Source of the DNA: Ustilaginoidea virens
Lineage: Eukaryota > Ascomycota > Sordariomycetes > Hypocreales > Clavicipitaceae
DNA: 64,000 bases
Assembly (NCBI RefSeq): GCF_000687475.1
Contig: NC_057319.1
Span: 4,330,001-4,394,000, forward strand
Direction: 5' to 3'
Shown here: positions 1 through 11,679 of the stretch, one piece after another
How positions within the stretch are numbered: the stretch's first letter is position 1
How the letters are laid out: the number at the start of each line of letters is the position of its first letter
Notes under the pieces: model-generated
Databases searched by the model: none
Seen by the model: the letters and a program-made list of their open reading frames with translations, nothing else
What the model was told of the DNA's origin: nothing
Program-made: the position numbers and the translations under genes

Positions 1-2335
1 TATTTTTCGGGTAGGCTTTAGCGGCTTATAGATTACCAATATCGATACGGATAAGCTATAGAATATAGTCGGACCCGGCGAGGTCTATATTGCCAAGGTA
101 CTTAATAGTAAGGTCTTATATAACCTAGGTATAGTCTATAGTACTATTTCTTTTACTTAGCGTATGCCGTGTGATTTCGCTATAGGGGGTCGCTAGGCTG
201 AGTCTCTACTGTATCGTAAGGTCGAAGAGGGTGTCGATATTAGGTAAGGTTCTATTTAGGTTATCCTATAAGGGATAGTGCATATTAAAGTCCCTAATAA
301 ATATACTTTAGGGTTAGGGCAGGAGCCTTATAAGGTTTATAAGGGGGGTGGTCTAATTATATTTATAGCCTGGGGAGTAAATAGAGTAAATATCGGTTTT
401 AAAGAGGCGGACCTTATACTAATTAGGTCCTTTCTCGGTAGTCTATATATTAAGACTATGCCGCTTATATATATATATCGCCGCTCGTCCGCTATAGGCT
501 GCTAATATATACTTACTAAGGCTTAGGCTTAGCGGGGCGCGGCTAAGTATAGCGGGTTCTTAGATCGCTATAACGTTAGGTTCGCTTCAGTAGTAAAGTG
601 CTATTTATATAAAAGAGGTTTTCTTCTATATATTCTAGTAGAGGACTAATATTATACAGATAAGTATATAAGGGTCGGTGGCAGCGGTATATCGGTAGTT
701 ATAGTAGAGGCAGAGGTCGGGGCCGGAGTAAGTGCGGACACTAGGGCTAATAGGGTCCTAGTCTATCCTAGCATTAGGACCGGTTATAGAAACGCGGTAA
801 AGGTATAATTTAGTCTGGCGTTAAATATTCCTCTAGAGATAGAGCCCCCTTAGCTAAGGCAGTAGCTATATTTATATAGGGAGGATCCTTTTAAGATAAT
901 ACGCTCGATCGGTTCCCTTAAGGGTAAGGTACTAGCTACTTTACATCGGTTCTATTCCGCAATAGGAGTGGTATTTATAGATATTATAGGAGGTACTATA
1001 AAGAGCCTAGATTAGCTAGCATAAGAATTCCTAGCTAACTCTTACTACTCGTTTAAGGTTCTATAGAGGTAGGACTACGCTAGGTGCGGGCCTTTATAGT
1101 TAAGGTATAATTCCCTTTATCTATAGGAGACTATTAGGTAGGCTTACTCCCCTTCCGGGTGCCTTTCTATGCCGCATCGGCCGCACCATAGGGCCGCTAT
1201 GCAATAGGCCGCGATATATCCAAACTTAAAGCAATTATAGTACTATTTGGGGTATAGGGCGTTATTATAAGGTTCCGCTTCGAATATCTCTGCCTAATAG
1301 ATAATACTAGACTTATAGAGCTTATTAGCGAGGTCAATAGAGTTTATGCCTATAATCAGGGGCGTATATATAGCGGTCCCATATAGGCGGCGGGGGGAGA
1401 CTCTAACGAAGCCTTCTCTATTCGCTTTAGTAAGGTTTTAGCAGATTTCTTTAGTTGCGATATTTACTATATAGCTGGTAGGGAAATTCTTAATAATAAG
1501 ACTGAATAAGTATCGGTTTAGTTCTACCTCTTGCCTAAAGGCAGGTCGGACTTAGGTTATATCGGCGATAAGACTTTTTACTGCTTCTTCTATAAAGGTA
1601 ATAATAGTATCGCTGCTATATAGCCTATATATCGCGACTATAGCGTTCCTAGTAGTAGCTCTATTAATAGCATCTATAATTTCGACTAGTATTCAGTTGT
1701 ATAAGACCTTACTGATACTATTGCCTTTGATTAAAATTTCCCTATGGATATATGGCGGGACCGGAAGGGGAGCGACGGTATATTAGGGTGGTATAGCAGT
1801 AGCAGTATATCCTTATGCCGCGATATTTGCCTAGGTGGTAGCCGGCGCCTATTTTGGGATATCCTAGAGGGCCGATTTAATAGCTTTTTCGATAGTCTTT
1901 AAAATTATATCGGTGAGGGTGCCGATAGGGTCTAGGGTAGCCTTACTATAGGCCGCATCGGCTACGATTTCCATGATTTCTTACATTTGTCTTAGTACCG
2001 CTAGGGGGATATAATCCTAGAGCTCTTTTATCGATTCTTTAATTATAATAGCAGTAGGTCGCTTCCGCTCTTAGGTAGGCTTGGTTTCAGTCTAGTTATA
2101 CTATATGCTGTTCGCGATCGTAATAGTAGGGTTATAGTGGCTATATGTAATACCGCCTTTATTCCCTCCGTCGATATCTATTACTTTATTCGCGCCTGCC
2201 GCGCCTACTCCTTGGACGCGATACGCTATAGGCGAGGGGGGTAAACGGACGAAAGGAAGCGATTAGGATTGTCAGAATTAATTTTAAAGGCAGTTCTATG
2301 CCGCTACCTAGGTGCGGGCAAAATCGCGAAAGTTT
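1..2335 (-). mobile_element. Decayed LINE (Tad1-like) remnant, ORF1 end
   Basis: Non-LTR retrotransposon remnant read on the minus strand. The recognisable part is a pair of CCHC zinc knuckles near 1,144-1,242, as in ORF1 proteins of Tad1-type fungal LINEs. The rest is full of stops and I could not place endonuclease or reverse transcriptase motifs; they would lie toward or beyond the left edge. The right border is where copia sequence (element C0) begins abruptly near 2,335, so the LINE may have inserted into C0. The TA-rich composition indicates RIP. The family call rests on the zinc-knuckle pair only; the 2,335 border comes from alignment with the homologous site in element C2. Confidence 0.45.
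1144..1242 (-). pseudogene. Tandem CCHC zinc knuckles of LINE ORF1
   Basis: The minus-strand frame gives a C-x2-C-x4-H-x4-C knuckle (residues ..NCFKFGYIAAYC..) in which the first Cys and both His positions now read Tyr, each one transition away from Cys or His. A second knuckle (CGRCGIERH) follows eight residues later. The spacing and the FGHIAxxC flavour fit nucleic-acid-binding gag/ORF1 proteins of fungal LINEs. One in-frame TAG precedes it. This is inert as written. Confidence 0.5.
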
Positions 2336-2999
2336 TTCTACGGTGTATATCATTAACGATAAAAAGCATTTTACCTACTTCCAATACTATACCGGAAACA
2401 GACTAGTTATTAGTATAGGTGGTGGCCCAATCAAGCCTAGTGGGTGGGGCATAGCGCGTTTTACCGTGCTACAGGCTACTAACCCACCTTAGTGGGGCAC
2501 CTTAGAGCTAACTAACGCCCTTTTCATACCAGCTTTTGATATTAATATCTTTAGTAGCATTAAACACTATCTGAATCGTGGTAGTATTTAAGGCTAAAGC
2601 CTAGTTAATAGCAATAATAAGTGCATTAGGCTTCTTAATTTTAAGAAGTATAGCTTCTTTTTATAATAGAAAGGGGTAGATTCGCCGTTTTTATACTATT
2701 CCAGCTAAAATCACCCGGCTTTATATAGTATCTCGGTCGAATTACCTGCCTTAGTTAACCTAGAAGAATACGAGGAATATCCCCTACTAGAGGATTTACC
2801 TACCCTACTAGCTGACTTAGACCTTCTACTTCCACTAGCTAATTCGTAAGCTAACCTATTAGCTAATTTACCAGCTGACCCATTAGCTAGTCCTGGTTTT
2901 TCGGTGGTACCAATAGAGGCTGCTATTCCCAATATAGCCCAACCACTATAGAGGGCCCCGGTTACCCTCAACCCAGCCCCAGTCATAATGCCAGCTGCT

Positions 3000-3923
3000 G
3001 ATATAGAATATTAAAAGCTACTATTACTAGCCGGACTTTGGTATATCCGGCTTAGGCATATCGGAATCCAACTTCTAAAGAAAACCTATGTATTAACTAT
3101 AGGGTTACCCGATCTTAGTAAGGTAAAAGATTCTGACTTTAACTGTATCGCCTGTAAAAGGGCAAAATTAGTTCGGCGTTTTATATTAGGGGCTATACTA
3201 GACCCGATATACTATTTGGATATTATAGAGGGTGATATTTTCTAAATTAATCCTCTTCTATACAATAAACGCCCCATCTGCCTCATCTTAGTTGACCGGA
3301 AATTATGCTTCCGTTGGGTATATTTACTACCTAATAAGGAGGGACCTATGGTATTCTTAGTATTATAGGGGTTCTTCTAAGGTCTTCGGAATCGCTATAG
3401 CAAATTAGCTGTTGAATTCTACTATAATAGTAGCAAGGAAATCAATGATGTTATTATAGCCTGGCTAGCTCTTAAGGGCATAGATTTTTTAACCTCTTCC
3501 CCTTATATTTATAAGCAAAATGGGTTAGTAGAATGCTCTATATAGGTTATTATTAACCGACTTAGAGCTATTATGCTTTAGTCTCGGTTACCTTTTTACC
3601 TTTAGTCTATAGTGATTCTTAGTATTACTACTTTGGTAAATCTAATAGCAGTCTTAAACCGTTCCTTATCACCTTTCGAGGAATTAAAGAAGGACTTTCC
3701 GGAAATTATATATTACCACCTACCCGACCTTACTAGCTTTAGGGCTATTAGTGCGGCTATAGAGGTGCTAATCCCTCTAGAAAAACGGGTTATTAGCCAT
3801 AAGCTAGCCCCCTGGACCGAGTTAGGTAGGTTATTAGCTATGCTAGGTAATAGCACCTACCTCGTCTATATCCTATATCGCCGGGTCGTCATTAAGACCT
3901 CTTTTATTACCTTTACCTACTAA
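3000..3923 (+). pseudogene. C0 GAG-pre-integrase and integrase remnant
   Basis: Decayed copia integrase region. The pre-integrase box reads like LRHIGIQLLKKTY, followed by a C-x2-C pair (NCIACKRAK), the zinc-binding HHCC end of the domain. The catalytic core follows with stops. The open stretch 3,612-3,923 is the segment after the core that links integrase to reverse transcriptase and ends in an FITFTY motif also seen in C1, C2 and C4. Not functional. Confidence 0.7.
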
Positions 3924-4979
3924 AATAAAGGTATAGGCCCTATTTTAAGTGGCCTAGAGGGCACTTTTGATTTCTAACCGCCTTCTAATTTAGAGGGGGT
4001 AAATAATAACTAAATTGCTTTAGAAGAGCCTATTTGGAAGTTGCCTCGCCTAAATATGCCTATTTTAGGCTTAGCCGAGGACACAGGCCTACTATAGGCT
4101 ATAGATCTAATATAGCCTATGGGCCCACAAATGGGCCTAATATAGTATACGGATCTACTACAACTAGCGGACCTACTATAACTAATGGGCCTGCTATAAC
4201 TAGTGGGCCTACTAATTAGCCCGCTATAGCACTCTGCAATATTTCTTAGTAATTCGCTATCCTTTGATTCTAAATCGCTTTAGCCTAACTTAGCTTTTTA
4301 GCTTAGGTAAGATGGTCTGCTTTACCGGCTAAGGAAAATACACCTTTTTCCCATATAAAAAGGCTGCAAATGCTAGGAAATACAGAAAGCTTTTATCACT
4401 AGGAATCTTAACTATAGAGATTTTCTGAATCTATTATAAAAGTAGGCATGACCTATATAAGTGAAAATTCTGACTTGCCCCACATAATAAATTTTTAATG
4501 GTCCGAATCTTAAAGCCCTATATATACTAATTTTCTGCGACTTTCCGATATAATAGATTCTGCCTTTTCGCCCGGCTTCCTAGTAAATGTAGTATTTCGC
4601 TATAGTAAAACGCTGCCTATACTAGAATATCTAAAATTCGAGAGTCTAGATATCGTATTAAATGAGAGATTATAGGAGAGAATATTTCGAATACTAGAAA
4701 ATAGGCCTATTATAGCTACTAGGGGTAGAGGAAGAATGTACATATAGATACGAGACGTGTAAGGTATCCTAAATTACGGATACTATAGGTCACTTTCTGG
4801 CCTATAAGCGGACTAATAGGGCTTTTTCCCACCTATACAGCCGGAAAATAACGGCATTTTTGGGTTCCTACCTACTTAGCCGAAAAACGATTAGATTTTT
4901 AGATACTTAGGCAGCCCCCCAGAGGCTTCTATATAGGATTTCCCCCCTTCCTATGCTTTTTACGATATTTATTATATAG

Positions 4980-6665
4980 TAAAGATTAAGGCTGTAAAAT
5001 GGGCCCTAGAAGGTATGCCTAATAGCTGGAAGGAAGTCTTATATAGCCTATATAAGGATAGCTAGGTAAAAGCTTTATTTTCGGAATTCGAGTAATTAAT
5101 CGATTTAAATATCTTCTAATTTATTCCTAAGACTAGTGTTTCTATTAGTAGGAAAATATTGCGTAACCGGCCTATTTTTCGCGTTAAGAAAGATGCGAAT
5201 AATAACCCGGTTAAATATAAGGCACGATTAGTTGTTAAAGGCTTTATGCAGGTATCTGGGCAAGACTTTATGGAGACCTATGCCTCGACTTCGATCCTAC
5301 TAATATAGAGGATTATTTTTGCTCTTGCTGCTGTAAATAATTAGGAAATAGAGCAGATCGACTTTATTAGTGCCTTTCTAAATAGTGAACTATTAGAGAC
5401 GATTTATATAGAGATTCTAGCTGGTTTTCTAGAATTTGCAGAAAGTCTACTTTTACCTAACCTAGCCTTATGGTCTGACTAATAGCGTTATCGACTTCTA
5501 GCCTTACTTACTAAGGTTGGATATAACCCCTCTATATTATAGGTTATACTATTGAAGAAAGCCTTATATAGGTTAAAATAAGGCCCTCGCGAGTGGCAGT
5601 TATGGTTAAAAGATCTTCTAGTGTAAGAGGGTTTTAAGCTATTACTTTCTGATGCTGCCGTCTTCTATAATAAAAGAACGCATACCTTTATTATAATCTA
5701 TATGGATGACTGCTTAATTATTGGTCCAGATTTTAGCTATATTGACTAGCTTAAGACTAAGTTCTATAAGGTTTATGCTATAGAAGACCGAGGACCTATC
5801 TCCTTCTTTCTTAGAGTGTAGATTATTAGGGATAGAGAAAAGGGCCTATTATAGCTGTACTAATCGCAATTTATTGCGGAAATCCTTAAGAAATTCAACC
5901 TTAAGGACGCACGACTGCATCTAATCCTGCTATAGCCCGGTATATTTACTAAGGCTGAAGATATGCCGCTGGATGCTAGTAATTAATACTTATTCTAGCA
6001 GCTAGTAGGGATATCGATATGGTTGATAATGATATTAAGACCTGACCTTACCTTTCTAACGCAATACCTATTACGATATATATAACAGGCTTCTACTATA
6101 CAGCTTAATGCTGCTAAGGGCGCTTTTCGCTACTTAGCTAGTACGGCAAATATAGCCATTTATTACTATTACCGAGCCGCTAAAGCTACTGTAGTATTAG
6201 CTGCATTTTCTAATAGCGATTTTGCTAGGTGCCGGCTAACTTCGAAATCTACTAGTAGTTATCTTACTACCTTAAATAGTGGGCCTATTAGCTAGAGGTC
6301 AAAACGGTCTTCGATTGTGGTTTTATTAACACTTGAAGCCGAGTCTAATGTAATACTTAAGGCAATTCGCGAAGTGGAGTGGATATCTAATTTATTTAAA
6401 GAAATCCAGGTCGATATTTAATGCCCGATACTACTATATTGCGATAACTAAGGGTCTATTTCTAATGCAAATGACCCAAATCAGTATGCCTGCACTAAGC
6501 ATACCTTGCTTAAATTCCGGTATATACGTGAGAAGGCCTACGGTGGCCTAGTAAAAATATCTTATTTACCCACGATAGATATGCCTGCGGATGGACTTAC
6601 CAAACCACTTCTAAGCCCGAAATTCCCCATATTTCGGCAGCTATTAGGGCTGCAATCCCTATAGC
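4980..6665 (+). pseudogene. C0 reverse transcriptase / RNase H remnant
   Basis: Decayed RVT_2-type polymerase. Recognisable pieces are the conserved KARLVVKGFMQV-type segment near 5,220, the EIEQIDFISAFLN segment near 5,345, the catalytic YMDD near 5,699-5,712 and the RNase H SDSDFAG-type box near 6,205. The frame is broken by stops, mostly TAG/TAA at former Gln/Trp codons. It aligns along its whole length with C1 (45,500-47,180) and C2 (41,620-43,300). Confidence 0.8.
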
Positions 6666-6750
6666 AATATCATTTTTTTTTCTGATTTTTTATAGGGTTT
6701 CTTTCTTTTATTCTAATGCTAGGATTAGCTATGTTGCTAATCAGAGGGGG

Positions 6751-7466
6751 TGTTAAAATCAGCGCCTTTTTAGCTGTATTTTAGTACTGGTCTCGCTACT
6801 GTACGACGTCTTTACGTTAAGATATCGCGGTGGCTATACCAGGCGCTATAGTGGGGCATAGCGCCCCATAACGCCGATTATAGTGGGCCGTAGCGCCGGT
6901 CACGGCACCGGCACAGCGCCCCACAGCCGGCCACAGCGGCCGGTCACAGCGGGCCATAGGGCCCACAACAGGCGGCGCATTTCTACGGGATTACCAAATA
7001 GGCAAATCAGCACTTTTAGCCTTCTACATACAGTCACCCGCTATACTGCGCCTTTACGGCATACCGATATAGGGCTTCCGGCCCGTACGGCAGGCTGTTA
7101 TAGGGCATCCGGCACACCGCTATAAGCCACTGGGCTTGGTTGGGTAGGCATTGGGTAGGATATTGGGCACAGACTGGGCACGGTTGGGCAGACCGACTTT
7201 TCGTCGGGTTTTTTCGCTATTTTTGCGGTTTTTCATTATTTTCAACCACTTTTCAAGATGGTAGAAATATGCCTAAAATTCCCTCTTTCTAGCTAGAATA
7301 ATCACCAACAATTAGAATCAGATTTCCCTGATATCTTTGCTCTGGTCAACCTCTTATGCGCTTTAAATCTTTAACCAGCTCTTTGTTTTATTCTGCAACG
7401 CCTTATACGCCACTGTTGGTACTTAGTATACTTTCTAATAGTGTTCTGAGTCACCATTTTGCAACA
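6751..7466 (+). repeat. C0 3' LTR (family A, 716 bp)
   Basis: LTR beginning TGTTAAAATC and ending TTTTGCAACA, preceded by the short polypurine tract AGAGGGGG (6,743-6,750). The length equals both C1 LTRs. It contains the GC-rich core described for the family A LTRs. Confidence 0.9.
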
Positions 7467-7596
7467 CCCTTATATTCACGAATAAAACGGCCTAGCTAAG
7501 CGGTCCATTAGGGTTATAGCTGACAGGCTACATACTACTATGGCCTAGTCAAGGCTACCATCTAACCTCTAGTCCGCTGTAATTACTGGCGTTGTT

Positions 7597-8730
7597 ATGC
7601 TAGTAAATATAATAGCAGTTACTAACAGACCTTCTAGCCCCTATCAGGAGCTATTAAAGGATTATGACCAGATAACACCGGAGCACTACCCTGATCTTAT
7701 TAACCTTAGGGCTATTGGAGCAGCTATTGAAGTGCTTATACCACACGAAAAGCGTATAAAGAGCCGCAAATTAGCGCCCCATACCGAGCCTGGTAGGCTC
7801 CTTGCCACTCTAGGTAATAATACCTACTTGGTCTACCTTCTAAAGAAGAAGGTTATTACCAAAACAACCTTTATTACCTTTATTCACCAAAATGAAGGTA
7901 TAGGCCCTATTTCTAGTGGTCTAGAAGGAGACTTTTATAGAGGGCAAAATATAGGTTCAGAGGGGGTATCTAGCAGAGAACCTGCTATTTTACTAGATGA
8001 CCTAGAAAGCATTCCTGACCCTACTAACTCTACTAACCTTACTAGCATTACTAACACTAATGCTATACCGGATGACCTGGAAAGCATGCCGGACCCTACT
8101 AACATTACTAATAACAATGTTATACTAGATAACCTTAAAAGCGTCCCTGGTATTATTAATATTAATACCACCCCTATAATTCAGTCCCCGGCTACTGCAA
8201 AGGATGATCTTATAGATATCCTTACCAGCCTTACTCCTGCCGACCTTACTGGCCCTACTGGCCCTGCTGGCCCTGCTATACCTACGGGCCCTACTAACCC
8301 TACTAGCCCTACCGACTTATTCCCTAATCAGGATTTATACCACCTAATATGGGATTCCTGCTATAAAGCGAAGCGTAAGCTTGCTAAAAATGCTGACGGC
8401 ACGCCAAATAGCTGGAAGGATGTGCTACAAAGCCCTAAAAAAGACCTTTGGATAAAGGCCTTATTTAAGGAATTTGAGCAGTTATTGGATACTAAAGTCT
8501 TCCAATTTATTCCTAAGTCTAGCATTCCTATTAATAGGAAAATTATACGCAATAGGCCTGTTTTTCGGGTTAAAAAGGATGCTAATAATCAGCCTATAAA
8601 ATATAAGGCTAGATTAGTTGTCAAGGGTTTTATGCAAGTCGAAGGAAAGGACTTTCAGCATACCTATACTTCTACCTCTATCCCACCTACCTGGAGGGTT
8701 ATACTGGCTTTAGCTGCTAGTAATAACTAG
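7597..8730 (+). pseudogene. C4 integrase C-terminus to RT N-terminus fragment
   Basis: Open frame of 377 codons, a fragment of a copia Gag-Pol polyprotein. Residues 1-100 are the region after the integrase core (PHEKRIKSRKLAP.., ..KTTFITFIHQNEG). Residues about 120-235 are a low-complexity Pro/Thr/Asn linker with repeated DPTN-type units. From about residue 245 the reverse transcriptase starts, with the RKIIRNRPVFRVKKDANN and KARLVVKGFMQVEGKDF segments. It stops at TAG 8,728-8,730; the same frame continues as NWEIEQIDF.. beyond, so the stop is a former Gln or Trp codon. The ATG is probably internal to the original polyprotein. Confidence 0.75.
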
Positions 8731-10046
8731 GAAATAGAGCAAATTGACTTTATAGGCGCTTTTCTAAATAGCAAACTTTCTGAGACTATTTATATAGATA
8801 TTCCTGATAGATTCCTTAAATTTACGGAAAGTTTACTAACTGATAGCAAGCTTTGGTCTAATATACAGCGCTAACGGCTACTAACTTTACTTAAAGAAGC
8901 TGGATTTAACCCTTCTATTAAGCAAGCTATCTTACTAAAGAAGGCCCTATACGGGCTAAAACAAGCACCCCGCGAATGGCAATACCGGCTAAAAGACCTG
9001 ATTTCTAGTAAAGGTTTTTTACCTTTAGCTTCTAATGCTGCCGTCTTTTATAATAAGCAAACCAGCACCTTTATCGTCACCTATATTGACGATTGCCTAT
9101 TAGTTGGTCCAAATATAACTTATATTAACCAGCTAAAAAGGAAATTCCATAAGGTCTATGCTATAGAAGACCGCAGTCCGGCTTCCTTCTTCCTAAGTGT
9201 ACAGATTATACGAAATAGGAAGGAAGGTCTATTGTGGCTACACCAAGCCCAATTTATAGCAGAGGTCTTAGCTAAATTCGGCTTACAAGATACTAAACCT
9301 CAGCTAATTCCACTTCAACCAGGGATTCTAAATAAATCTAGTAGAAAAGACCTCAGCCCTACTGATCAGAGCCTTTATCAGAGCCTTACTGGCACTATAA
9401 TGTAGCTTATGATGATGACTAGGCCCGACCTAGCATTTCCTACCTAATACCTCTCTCGGTTTATGTCTAAGGCAACTAATATGCATTTAAATGCTGCGAA
9501 AGGCAGCTTTAGCTACCTTAAAGGCACTGAGAACCAAGCTATTTGCTTTAGTGCTACTAAAAGCAACCAACAGCCTATTATAACCGCTTATTCTGATAGC
9601 GATTTTGCTGGCTGTAAAGAAACCTCTAAATCTACTGGAGGCTTCCTGACTACTATTAATAGTAGTCCTATTAGCTAGCATTCTAAGAGAGCCTCTTTAG
9701 TAGTGCTTTCTACTTTAGAAGCTGAATCTGATGCATTACTTGAGACTATCCGTGAGGTACAGTAGCTTTCTAACCTTTGTAAGGAGCTGGAAATTGATAT
9801 TGTACGCCCTATACCGCTATACTGCGATAACTAGGGCTCTATTTCGAATTCTAACGACCCTAATCAGCATGCTCGCACTAAGCATACGCTATTAAAATTC
9901 CAGTATATTAGGGAGCAAGCCCAGCTAGGCTTAGTTAAAATTACCTACTTACCTACTAATAGTATGCCTGCTAATAGTCTTACGAAGCCACTGCCGGGCC
10001 CTAAATTTACTAGGTTCCGCGAGTTACTAGGTCTTAAGGCCTGCTA
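8731..10046 (+). pseudogene. C4 reverse transcriptase core and RNase H remnant
   Basis: Continuation of the C4 polymerase with several stops. The catalytic motif reads TYIDDCLLVGP near 9,080-9,112. The RNase H region (open part 9,463-9,678) carries AYSDSDFAGC, then LEAESD and YCDN boxes, the expected acidic residues of copia RNase H. It ends near 10,046 with the conserved PLPGPKFTRFRELLGL segment shared with C3. Decayed by RIP but easily recognised. Confidence 0.8.
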
Positions 10047-10172
10047 ACTTATACTAACTTATATTAACTTACTAAGGTTTTTCCTATATTTTTCCTTAGC
10101 ACTTTTTACTGCATTTTCTTTCCCTATCCTTTACACGATTAGCTTGCTACTACAGTAGCTAATCAGAGGGGG

Positions 10173-10937
10173 TGTTAAAATCCTATAGTAGCCTACTAGG
10201 CTGCTGGCCTTATGCCCTACTGGCCTACTAACCTTCTGGCCCTTATACCGCCTCTTGGACTTATGGTAGTATTACCTTAGGCCTTTGCCTTTTACCTTAA
10301 GGATTTTCAGTGGATTATTTACTGTATATCAAGTAAGGTAGGCCTTGTTGAAAAGGTGTGGCATTGCTAAATTAGCGTGGTTGCCTACTAGCGTGGTGGC
10401 GGCCTATTAGTGTGGTGTGGTATTGCTAAATTAGCGTGGTGGCCTACTAGCGTGGTGGCTAGTCCACTAGTGTGGTGGTTAGTCACTAGCGTGGTGGCTA
10501 GTTACTAGTGCGGTGACTAATTACTAGTGCGGTAGTTAGGGTGGTTGGAAAGGTCGGATATAGCGGGGTTGCTGACGTATCATAGCGAGCATTACAGGGA
10601 GCCCTCTTACTGGCTTCCCTGGATGCCTGGGCCCACCCCTCCTTCGTGTATATATAGGATAGCTTTCCCCCTTCTTTCTAGATAGTAGAAGGGCAGCACA
10701 ATCGAGTCTGTTAATGCACTATATGCCTCTTAACTTCTTACCTTCCCTGCGTTTTCTAGTTATCTTATATTTGCCTTGCCTTTACACTTGCCTTGCTTTA
10801 TAGCACTTGTATAGTCTTAGGACTTGGTGAAAAATCTAGTATTTATACTAAGATTAGTTCACAGGTCGCAGACAGTCTTGTGCCATCTAGCTAGCTAGTA
10901 AGGCTCTGCTTTTATAGTGACCTTGAGAACTGCAATA
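10173..10937 (+). repeat. C4 3' LTR (family B, 765 bp)
   Basis: Begins TGTTAAAATCC after the polypurine tract AGAGGGGG (10,165-10,172) and ends CTGCAATA. It has a variable array of GCGTGGTGG/CTAGT-type units near 10,370-10,550. It is 44 bp longer than the C3 LTR and 21 bp shorter than the longer solo LTR, mainly through this array. Confidence 0.9.
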
Positions 10938-10985
10938 ATTGTGTTTTGCTATTTGTAAAAATATGCACTAGAGGAATAGCTATTG

Positions 10986-11332
10986 TCGGAATCGCTGTCG
11001 CAAGGTGCCCAATTGGGCACAATTGGGCACATTGCAACGGATATGCCGCGCACACCCGATGCATACGATATGGCCACTTTAGCCCCTTTTGCCCCTTTAC
11101 CCCTAAGCCCGGTAGGGCATGCGGGCAGCCCGGCCCGACTGCGCCGATGCACATAACTACGGCACGCACAAAAAGGCCATATCGTATAATTACTCTTTTG
11201 CTTCCTTTCTTTCCTCTTAATTAGTCAATCATAATCAAAGGAGTAATTATACCTTTAACCGGTAACCTTACAGTATATAATACCACGCGCGCGACCCTAT
11301 ATATAACTAGGTACCCCGAGTTTATATTAACA
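10986..11332 (+). repeat. Element D 5' LTR, right part
   Basis: Matches the last 347 bp of the 3' LTR, both ending in a TTTATAT(T/C)AACA sequence. It includes the perfect 16-bp palindrome at 11,005-11,020. The left part of this LTR is missing or displaced by the C4 insertion. Confidence 0.8.
11005..11020. promoter_or_regulatory. Perfect 16-bp palindrome in element D LTR
   Basis: GTGCCCAATTGGGCAC is a perfect inverted repeat, followed directly by a further half copy (AATTGGGCAC). It is conserved unchanged in the other LTR at 19,458-19,473 although surrounding bases differ. It could be a dimeric DNA-binding-protein site in the element promoter. This is inferred from symmetry and conservation only. 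Confidence 0.4.
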
Positions 11333-11679
11333 CTAATTAGTAGTGATAACCACCACTCATAGGATAATTACATCCCGCAAAGAACGGTGCATCATAAATC
11401 AGTAAGATATTAATTTCGAAGAGGCAGTTAAGCTTTCTCAGCTATACTAACTAAAGGGAGAACGATTTATAACCTCTCCTTCCTTTTGTCTATCACAAAG
11501 AAAAATAAGATACGCTAAATATCACGATATTTAAAGATACCCTTAGCATCTAGGAAGAATGATTTATAACCTCTTCCTATTCTTTCTTTCTTTTACCACT
11601 ATAGTAAAAGCCCCCTCGAATCTTACACTCCTTACAAAAGTGAATCTTATACTCCTTATAATATATCCCCCCCCCTCCC

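Larger units (their letters stand above)
2335..7466 (+). mobile_element. Copia element C0, 5'-truncated in window, with 3' LTR
   Basis: Ty1/copia remnant of the same family as C1 and C2 (LTR family A). It enters in the protease region at about 2,335. It continues through the GAG-pre-integrase/integrase region (about 3,000-3,920), the reverse transcriptase (about 4,980-6,040) and RNase H (about 6,040-6,665), and ends with a 716-bp 3' LTR. Its right flank at 7,467 is the middle of another copia integrase (C4), so C0 is inserted in C4. The expected TSD is CCCTT (7,467-7,471), whose partner would be left of the window. Every domain is broken by TAA/TAG stops. Confidence 0.85.
7467..10937 (+). mobile_element. 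Copia element C4, right part with 3' LTR
   Basis: Right part of a Ty1/copia element of LTR family B (same family as C3 and the two solo LTRs). It starts inside the integrase core, because C0 is inserted there, and runs through reverse transcriptase and RNase H to a 765-bp 3' LTR. C4 keeps a long open frame (7,597-8,730), so it is less mutated than C0. Its right end abuts element D sequence at 10,938 (ATTGT would be its TSD). Unlike C3, it retains the integrase C-terminus and the front of the reverse transcriptase. Confidence 0.85.
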
